The position numbers and the translations under genes are program-made. From NCBI GenBank assembly GCA_003278535.1, contig QCEG01000003.1, positions 107,974 to 167,638 of the forward strand: a stretch of DNA of 59,665 nucleotides, in the 5' to 3' direction. The DNA is from Prochlorococcus sp. AG-355-N18 (GTDB lineage: Bacteria; Cyanobacteriota; Cyanobacteriia; PCC-6307; Cyanobiaceae). Below the pieces are notes generated by a model. The model was not told where the DNA came from and did no database searches. It was given only the letters and a program-made list of their open reading frames with translations. Below are positions 54,101-59,665 of the stretch, piece after piece (the stretch's first letter is position 1; the number at the start of each line of letters is the position of its first letter).

Positions 54101-55324
54101 ATGAATAAGTTTCCAAGAAGTGCCTATGTGCACATTCCTTTTTGCCACAGAAGGTGTTTTTATTGTGATTTTGCAGTTATTCCATTAGGAAACAAAGTTG
54201 AAACTTTAAAAGGTTATGGAAGCAAAACTGTTCAAGAATATTTGCAGTTTTTATACAAAGAAATATTGTCAATTAAGCATAAATCACCTCTATCTACCAT
54301 TTATGTAGGAGGTGGCACACCATCAATTTTAGATCCAACCCAAATAAAAGAATTAATTGATCTTTTTAAAGAAAATTATGGAATTGACTATGGTGCTGAA
54401 ATCACTATGGAGGTTGATCCAGCTAGTTTTACTCAAGATGATCTTTTTGGATTTATAAATGCGGGGATAAATAGATTTAGTCTAGGAGTACAAAGTTTTA
54501 ATAATCAGATACTTCAAAAGTCGGGAAGGCGTCATTCTAAAGAAGATGCAGAAAAATCTTGTTTATGGTTGAAGAGAGAATTTGATTCTGGGTTGATAAA
54601 AAGCTGGAGCTTAGATTTAATTCAAAACTTGCCACTTAGTGGATTTAAAGAATGGCAAGATGACTTAAAAAAAGCAATAACATTTTCACCACCGCATTTA
54701 TCTATTTACGATTTAAATATTGAAAATGGCACTGTTTTTAAAAAATTAGTCAGTTTAGGAAAATTAAAACTCCCAAGTGATGAAGAAGCTTTTAGAAATA
54801 GTGAATCAACCAATTTAATTTTAAAAAACTCAGGTTATTCAAGATATGAAATCTCAAACTATTGCCTTCCGCGTCATCAATCTAGACATAATAGAGTTTA
54901 TTGGAATGGTTTAGGCTGGTGGAGTTTTGGTCAAGGTTCAACTAGTTCGCCTTGGGGGGAAAAATTAACTAGGCCAAGAGTTAGCAAAGAATATAAAGAA
55001 TGGGTAATTAGACAATATGAACTTAATTTAGATTCATCCCTAACTAATAAGGAGTTTGTCTATAAAGAACTTGATGAAAAAATAATGTTGGGATTAAGAC
55101 TCAAAGAGGGTGTAGATATCAAAGAAATTTTTAAAGAACAAAACTGGGAAAACAAAAAATTTGAAAGCAACTTTAGTAAATTACTTGAAAAATGGGAAAG
55201 ATTTCTTGAAAGTGGACTATTAGTAAGAAAGGGGAATAGATTCTTTTTAAGTGAGCCTAGTGGTATGGAACTTAGCAATCAAGTTCTTGTCTCTATGTTT
55301 AGGTGGTGGGATGAGATTAATTAA
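54101..55324 (+). CDS. hemW: Radical SAM heme chaperone HemW
   Basis: The 407-aa protein has the radical SAM cluster motif HIPFCHRRCFYCDF (Cys-x3-Cys-x2-Cys), then YVGGGTPSILDP, TMEVDPASF, NRFSLGVQSFNN, DLIQNLPLSG and LSIYDLNIENGT. It resembles HemN but the shorter length and motifs fit HemW, which inserts heme into proteins rather than oxidising coproporphyrinogen. The start is ATG. Its 3' end overlaps panB by eight bases, tail-to-tail. Confidence 0.9.
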   Translation: MNKFPRSAYVHIPFCHRRCFYCDFAVIPLGNKVETLKGYGSKTVQEYLQFLYKEILSIKHKSPLSTIYVGGGTPSILDPTQIKELIDLFKENYGIDYGAEITMEVDPASFTQDDLFGFINAGINRFSLGVQSFNNQILQKSGRRHSKEDAEKSCLWLKREFDSGLIKSWSLDLIQNLPLSGFKEWQDDLKKAITFSPPHLSIYDLNIENGTVFKKLVSLGKLKLPSDEEAFRNSESTNLILKNSGYSRYEISNYCLPRHQSRHNRVYWNGLGWWSFGQGSTSSPWGEKLTRPRVSKEYKEWVIRQYELNLDSSLTNKEFVYKELDEKIMLGLRLKEGVDIKEIFKEQNWENKKFESNFSKLLEKWERFLESGLLVRKGNRFFLSEPSGMELSNQVLVSMFRWWDEIN

Positions 55325-56090
55325 GTCTTTCAGAGTCTACCCATTCTATTAATTTATCCTTAAGTAATTTCTTTCCTTGTATTATAGGTTGGCAAAATGG
55401 CGGTTGATCATCATTGAGGCCTAACAAATCTGCAGTAACTCTTACTTGCCCATCGCAATAATTACCTGCACCAATACCTATTATGGGAATTGTTAAAGAA
55501 TTTTGTATTTCTTTAGCAAGTAAATCAGGAATATGTTCAAGAACTATTGAAAAACATCCTAATTCTTCAAGTATTGAAGCCTCTTTCTTGATTTTTTCTT
55601 GGCTTGCTAAGCTTTCTCCTTGTTTTTTTAATCCAATATTTAGATAGCTTTGTGGTGTAAGACCAATATGACCCATAACAGGGATTCCCATCCTTATTAA
55701 TCTAGAAATTACTTTTTGTATTTCTGGTTCAGCTCCTTCTACTTTTACAGCTTTTGCATAAGTGCTCTGAATTATTTTTCCTGCATATTCAACAGCTTTA
55801 TCCTCACCACATTGGTAAGTCAGAAAAGGCATATCTGAAATGACTAAAGGTTGTTCCTCAATTTTCTTCTTAAATCCTCTTGAAACAGCATTAGTATGAT
55901 AAATTATGTTTTCTAAAGTTAAAGGCAATGTCGATTTGTATCCTAAGCAGACCATTGCTAATGAATCTCCTACTAGTACGAGATCGACATTTGCCTGTTC
56001 TGCAATAGATCCTGATATGGAGTCCCATGCAGTAAGTGCAATGATTTTGCGAGAATTTTTTTTATAATTAACTAAGTCTGAAGGTAACAT
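55317..56090 (-). CDS. panB: 3-methyl-2-oxobutanoate hydroxymethyltransferase
   Basis: PanB makes ketopantoate from alpha-ketoisovalerate and methylene-THF, the first step to pantothenate and CoA. The 257-aa barrel protein has ALTAWDSISGSIAEQANVDLVLVGDSLAMV, DMPFLTYQCGEDKA, AVKVEGAEPE, MGHIGLTPQS and IGIGAGNYCDGQV. The start is ATG. Its substrate comes from the valine pathway (ilvC is also in this window). The SRP RNA lies just upstream on the other strand. Confidence 0.95.
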   Translation of the reverse strand: MLPSDLVNYKKNSRKIIALTAWDSISGSIAEQANVDLVLVGDSLAMVCLGYKSTLPLTLENIIYHTNAVSRGFKKKIEEQPLVISDMPFLTYQCGEDKAVEYAGKIIQSTYAKAVKVEGAEPEIQKVISRLIRMGIPVMGHIGLTPQSYLNIGLKKQGESLASQEKIKKEASILEELGCFSIVLEHIPDLLAKEIQNSLTIPIIGIGAGNYCDGQVRVTADLLGLNDDQPPFCQPIIQGKKLLKDKLIEWVDSERLN

Positions 56091-56128
56091 AATAAATTTA
56101 TGTATCTTTTTTAATCAAGAATTGCTAG

Positions 56129-56134
56129 TATAAT
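56129..56134 (+). promoter_or_regulatory. -10 element for SRP RNA
   Basis: A consensus TATAAT lies 3 bp before the first paired base of the SRP RNA and about 7 bp before a sensible transcription start (near 56140). No clear -35 element is visible at the usual spacing. Confidence 0.6.
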
Positions 56135-56137
56135 TCT

Positions 56138-56231
56138 GACTCGGCCTTTCGCGGTTTTAACGCCTAAACCTGGTCAGGACCGGAAGGTAGCAGCCACAAG
56201 GGATGCTTGAGGCAGGCGAGATAACCGAGTC
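56138..56231 (+). ncRNA. ffs: Signal recognition particle RNA (4.5S type)
   Basis: The conserved Alu-less SRP apical domain is recognisable: GGTCAGGACCGGAAGGTAGCAGCC (positions about 56172-56195, shown here as two parts GGTCAGGACC and GGAAGGTAGCAGCC). Closing arms GACTCGG and CCGAGTC pair at the two ends, giving a long hairpin of about 94 nt. It binds Ffh for membrane targeting of proteins. It sits between panB and ftsZ, both on the opposite strand. Confidence 0.93.
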
Positions 56232-56246
56232 ACTCTATTTTACCTT

Positions 56247-57362
56247 TTAACCTATATCTTTTTTATTTTGCCTTAATCTTAAAAACTCAGGAATACTGGC
56301 TCCAGATTCTTTATTATCGGAATAATTATATAATGGTTGATTAGATAATCTGTTTTTTATTCTTTGTTGGTTTAATGGTTGAGTTGTTTCAAATCCTGTA
56401 GCAATTACAGTAACTTGTATCTCCCCTTCCATTGATTCATCGACCACTGCACCAACAATAATATTTGCTTCTTGATCAACAACATCATAAATAATTTCAG
56501 ATGCGGAGGTCATGTCTTCTAAAGTCATGTCTTTGCCACCTGTAATATTTATAACGCAGCCTTTAGCCCCATCAATTCTAGCTGCTTCTAATAAAGGACT
56601 ATTCATTGCTGCCTGTGCTGCCTCTATAGCTCTCGATCTTCCTGAACCTATACCTATCCCAAGAAGAGCAGTGCCAGCTTCCGTCATAACTGACCTTACG
56701 TCTGCAAAATCTACATTAACTAATCCTGGGCAAGTAATTATGTCACTAATGCCTTTGACGCCCATTCTTAGAACATCATCAGCATTCCTAAATGCTTCTT
56801 GAAGGGGAGCTCCTGCAATAACATCTTTTAATCGGTCATTTGGAATGACTATAAGAGTATCAACGTTTTCAGCTAGTCTTGCGATCCCCTCCTCTGCTTG
56901 ACGCATTCTTCTTTTTCCTTCAAAAGAAAATGGTTTGGTTACTATACCTACTGTTAGAGCCCCACTTTGTTTGGCGACTTCTGCAACTACCGGCGCTGCT
57001 CCTGTACCAGTTCCTCCACCCATTCCAGCAGCTATAAAAACTAGATCTGATCCTTCTAAAGCTTGTTGAAGCTCTTCTTTGGATTCTTCGGCTGCTTTTT
57101 GCCCAATACTAGGATTTCCACCTGCACCTAAACCTCTAGTGAGGTTTTGTCCAAGTTGAACCCTACTATCTGCAGAAGATTGTAGTAGGGCTTGTGCATC
57201 AGTATTGAGAACCCTAAATGAAACACCTTCTAAATCACTATTTATCATTCTATTGACTGCATTACTGCCACCACCACCTACACCAATAACTTCTATTTTG
57301 GCGTTTTGGCTTGGAAGGATTTCTCTCGATTGATCAAAGTTAGGATTGTTACCGAAGCTCAT
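56247..57362 (-). CDS. ftsZ: Cell division GTPase FtsZ
   Basis: FtsZ polymerises into the division ring. The 371-aa protein shows [24 protein letters not shown], the tubulin signature [29 protein letters not shown] and [16 protein letters not shown] short linker and C-terminal IPEFLR peptide follow, the latter being the SepF/ZipN-binding tail. The N-terminal extension is short. The start is ATG, with a 12-bp palindrome just upstream. ftsQ lies upstream on the same strand. Confidence 0.97.
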   Translation of the reverse strand: MSFGNNPNFDQSREILPSQNAKIEVIGVGGGGSNAVNRMINSDLEGVSFRVLNTDAQALLQSSADSRVQLGQNLTRGLGAGGNPSIGQKAAEESKEELQQALEGSDLVFIAAGMGGGTGTGAAPVVAEVAKQSGALTVGIVTKPFSFEGKRRMRQAEEGIARLAENVDTLIVIPNDRLKDVIAGAPLQEAFRNADDVLRMGVKGISDIITCPGLVNVDFADVRSVMTEAGTALLGIGIGSGRSRAIEAAQAAMNSPLLEAARIDGAKGCVINITGGKDMTLEDMTSASEIIYDVVDQEANIIVGAVVDESMEGEIQVTVIATGFETTQPLNQQRIKNRLSNQPLYNYSDNKESGASIPEFLRLRQNKKDIG

Positions 57363-57378
57363 CTCTTAATAGGAATCT

Positions 57379-57390
57379 AATACTAGTATT
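57379..57390. promoter_or_regulatory. 12-bp palindrome upstream of ftsZ
   Basis: AATACTAGTATT is a perfect palindrome 17-28 bases before the ftsZ ATG, in a 179-bp gap between ftsQ and ftsZ. It could be a regulator site or small mRNA hairpin over the ribosome-binding region. Confidence 0.3.
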
Positions 57391-57541
57391 GGGTGCATTA
57401 TGAACTTACTGAGCTCATCTGTAGGGATTTGTTGAGGAAAATCCTAAAAATATTTTTTTATTAAATATTTTGTTTTTAATGCAAAACCCATATCAACACT
57501 ACAATAATAAAAAAAAATTAATCAAAATCCTTTTTCAAATA

Positions 57542-58267
57542 TTAGGGTTTGAACACTTTTATTTTTGGTTTATCTGGATTAGTAAGATCAATGTTAACTA
57601 TTTTTTTTGAAAAGCTATTTTGTTTAAATTCATTTTTAAGGTTATTGATTTTTTGCAATTGATTGTTGATTAAATTTGGCTTAAATCCTAAGAATATTGT
57701 TTTTAAATCTTTTTCCTCAACAGTGAGAAACCCATCGGATGAAAAAGCGATTCTAACTATCTCTAATTCATAATTATCTATAGCGATAAAAATTTCAGAT
57801 AATATTTTTTTAAATTTTTCTTTCCATCCAAAAACTTGTATGGTTAATTTATTCAGATTTTTTTCTTCCATATTTTGTTTATTTATAAAAATTCCATCTT
57901 TATCAATGAAGCCTAATATTTTTTCGTCGTTTAATATTCTCTCACCGTAAGCTATTGGAATTCTTGAATTAATATGAACTTTTAAACCAAAAGGAAATAA
58001 TTCTCTATTTATCGAAACATTCTTGAGAGATAGATTTTTTTTTAACTCTTTTTCTAGCAAATTAGTTTCAACAAAAATTAATCGGATCGGAAAATTCAAA
58101 GATGAATTTTTTATCACATCATCCTGCGAAAATAATTCACTACCAGAAATTCTAATGTCCTGTGTATGAACTTTTTTGAGAGTTTTTATGCTTATTAAGC
58201 TTGTTAAAAATAAAAATGAAATTAGGAAAAAAAAGCTACTTTTTTTTATTCTTTTTTGGTTTTTCAC
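57542..58267 (-). CDS. ftsQ: FtsQ/DivIB-family cell division protein
   Basis: The 241-aa protein has a basic cytoplasmic start and one membrane helix (FFFLISFLFLTSLISI, about residues 11-27). A POTRA domain (VHTQDIRISGSELFSQDDVIKNSSL) and the FtsQ beta region (LKNVSINRELFPFGLKVHINSRIPIAYGE; GFIDKDGIFI) follow, then Lys/Asn-rich C-terminal part. FtsQ links early and late divisome proteins. The start is GTG overlapping the TGA of the preceding gene. Confidence 0.85.
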   Translation of the reverse strand: MKNQKRIKKSSFFFLISFLFLTSLISIKTLKKVHTQDIRISGSELFSQDDVIKNSSLNFPIRLIFVETNLLEKELKKNLSLKNVSINRELFPFGLKVHINSRIPIAYGERILNDEKILGFIDKDGIFINKQNMEEKNLNKLTIQVFGWKEKFKKILSEIFIAIDNYELEIVRIAFSSDGFLTVEEKDLKTIFLGFKPNLINNQLQKINNLKNEFKQNSFSKKIVNIDLTNPDKPKIKVFKP

Positions 58268-58674
58268 AAATCACATCGAGCTTTTTCCATTAGTTGTTCC
58301 ATCCATTCTCTCGCTTGCTCTGCATCTGAAAATGGCACATCCATCTCTTTACCATCCCCTACTAATCTCAATCTGCACTTACCTTGAGATTCATTTGTTA
58401 GAGGAGCTTCTCCTGAAGTTAGTGCCATTAATTCAACTAATTCAAGTTTCTTGATTGTGAAACAATCTTTTTCTTCAAATTTACCAGCTTCAAATGCGCT
58501 CCACTTCAACTCCCCATCTCTTAAAGACGCTGCACCCGAACTATCTAACTTGCACAGTTCAGAATCACTCGCCCAACTTCTAAAAAGATTTTGCCTTCTT
58601 CTTTCTAACCATCCAAGTGCAGTTAATAAAATGAAGATTAAAAGTAATGGTAACCAAAGCAGTCCATGCAACAT
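58264..58674 (-). CDS. Conserved hypothetical membrane-anchored protein between ddl and ftsQ
   Basis: After an N-terminal helix (LHGLLWLPLLLIFILLTALGWLE) comes a soluble domain (WASDSELCKLDSSGAASLRDGELKWSAFEAGKFEEKDCFTIKKLELVELMALTS; DVPFSDAEQAREWMEQLMEKARCDL). The composition is rich in Ala, Glu, Gly and Arg and poor in Asn, Ile and Lys compared with neighbours. The domain is not recognised. The ATG at 58674 is preferred; a TTG at 58683 is an alternative. It overlaps ftsQ by four bases and lies about ten bases after ddl. Confidence 0.68.
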   Translation of the reverse strand: MLHGLLWLPLLLIFILLTALGWLERRRQNLFRSWASDSELCKLDSSGAASLRDGELKWSAFEAGKFEEKDCFTIKKLELVELMALTSGEAPLTNESQGKCRLRLVGDGKEMDVPFSDAEQAREWMEQLMEKARCDL

Positions 58675-58684
58675 TTGATTCAAA

Positions 58685-59665
58685 TTACAAATTTAAAGAT
58701 ATATCTATCAGTTTAGCCACAAGTTGTTCAATTTTTAAACCTGAAGCTTCCCAAAGCATTGGAAACATACTGTTTTTTGTAAAACCAGGAATTGTATTTA
58801 GTTCATTTAGAAAAATTTTATTTGAAGATTTTTCTAAAAAGAAATCTACTCTTGCAAAACCGAAAATATTTAGTGCTCTACAACTTCTAATAGCAATTTC
58901 TTTAATTTCTGTTGTAATTTTAGAATCTATTTCAGCAGGGATAATTATTTTATTATTTGAGTGATATTTTGAATCGTAATCATACCAATCACTTTCATAA
59001 ATTATCTCGCCTATCTCAGAGGTTAAGAGTTTTGAATTCCCAATTATTCCGCATTCAATCTCCCTTACCTCTAAACCTTCCTCTATCAAGATTCTTTGAT
59101 CTATTTCCCGAGCTTTTTCTAATGCTTGAAATATTTCTGATTCATTTTTGACTTTGGAGATGCCAAGAGATGATCCAGAGTTCGATGGTTTAACAAATAA
59201 AGGAAATTTTAATTTTTTTAAAATTTCATTAATCACTTTATTTTTTACTTGCTTATCGTTGAGATCTTCATTTTGAAAAACTAGATAATTAACTTGTGGA
59301 AGTTTAAGATTTGAGAAAATTGTTTTCATCAATATTTTATCCATTCCAAGTACAGAGCCAATAATTCCACATCCGACCAAAGGTTTCTTTGTAAATCTAA
59401 TTAAGCCATGAATTGATCCGTCTTCACCATTAAATCCATGTAAAAGAGGAAACCAAACATCAACATTTTGAAATTCAATTCCGTCAAGGAAGTTAATGAT
59501 TCTTTGATTAAAAATTTGTTTTATTGTTTTCAATTCCACCAATTAGTATCTTTTCTGAAATATCACTATCAAGCCAATCTCCATATTTGTTTATGTAAAA
59601 AGCTTTAACTGTAAAGCGTTCTTTGTTTATTTGTGCATTAAATGCTTGGAAAACTGTTTTTGCAG
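58685..59665 (-). CDS. ddl: D-alanine--D-alanine ligase, frameshifted and truncated by the window edge
   Basis: Ddl joins two D-alanines for peptidoglycan. The main body (58685 to about 59509) has LHGFNGEDGSIHGLI, MDKILMKTIF, ATP-grasp core KFPLFVKPSNSGSSLGISKV, ILIEEGLEVREIECGIIG, FGFARVDFFLE and FLNELNTIPGFT. Upstream, the next frame reads AKTVFQAFNAQ and onward to GGIENNKTNF, the proper N-terminal domain, entering from beyond the window, then stops. The break is a five-T run (plus-strand A at 59510-59514). One T fewer gives KTNF-NQRIINF in a single frame. The short TTG frame at 59542 is therefore not the true start. Confidence 0.9.

Noticed and set aside
58685..59542. ddl starting at TTG 59542 (285 aa)
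   Set aside because: The first ten residues are out of frame with a good Ddl N-terminal domain running in from the window edge.

Overview
The window looks like core chromosome of a high-light-adapted Prochlorococcus. It is very AT-rich, the genes are short and tightly packed, and TTG/GTG starts are frequent. The gene set is that of a small oxygenic phototroph: plant-type ferredoxin, a high-light-inducible (Hli) protein, an NblS/Hik33-type kinase, a YlmH-type S4 protein, ClpR next to ClpP, kaiB-kaiC with no kaiA, and a trimmed lipid A pathway. I see no prophage, insertion sequence, CRISPR array or integrase. The species call is inference; no database was searched.

Layout. 1-9.7 kb: EamA permease, two small membrane proteins, HI0933-type flavoprotein, GAF protein, DUF2214 and DUF1643 proteins, pirin, murD, an SDR and a stand-alone NAD-ligase adenylation domain. 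10-14.8 kb: a photolyase-like protein with apparently reversed domain order, DoxX, a 57-aa membrane protein, an FMN-binding protein, a methyltransferase-like membrane protein, tRNA-Val(GAC) and the S4 protein. 14.9-22.9 kb: serA, prmA, ferredoxin and its terminator, a lumenal pentapeptide protein, RNase Z, SpoIID, truB and a SAM methyltransferase. 22.9-29.9 kb: rpmA/rplU, kaiBC, nblS, purD, purC. 29.9-36 kb: an envelope operon (bamA-lpxC-fabZ-lpxA-lpxB-msrA). 36-47 kb: pepA, a GIY-YIG protein, DUF1825, tyrS, pyrF, then plsY/DUF3086/DUF3119/MlaE-like permease/GPH transporter on the minus strand, tRNA-Gly(UCC) and glgX. 47-49.4 kb: the only gene-poor stretch (about 625 bp), HU, then small hypothetical secreted or membrane proteins and Hli. 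49.4-59.7 kb: cobD-ilvC, clpP/clpR, PIN-TRAM protein, hemW, panB, SRP RNA, ftsZ, ftsQ, a conserved hypothetical and ddl.

Main observations. (1) kaiC is broken in the given sequence by a nine-G tract; eight G would restore the usual 509-aa protein. (2) ddl at the right edge is also broken, at a five-T run. Two homopolymer frameshifts in genes expected to be needed point first to sequencing or assembly errors, with slippage as the interesting alternative. (3) tRNA-Val(GAC) has C instead of the near-universal U at position 33. (4) The photolyase-like protein seems circularly permuted. (5) A ligase-like protein consists of the adenylation domain alone, with Asp replaced by Asn in motif IV. (6) Several unlisted small genes (32, 42 and 57 aa) and structured intergenic elements are described.
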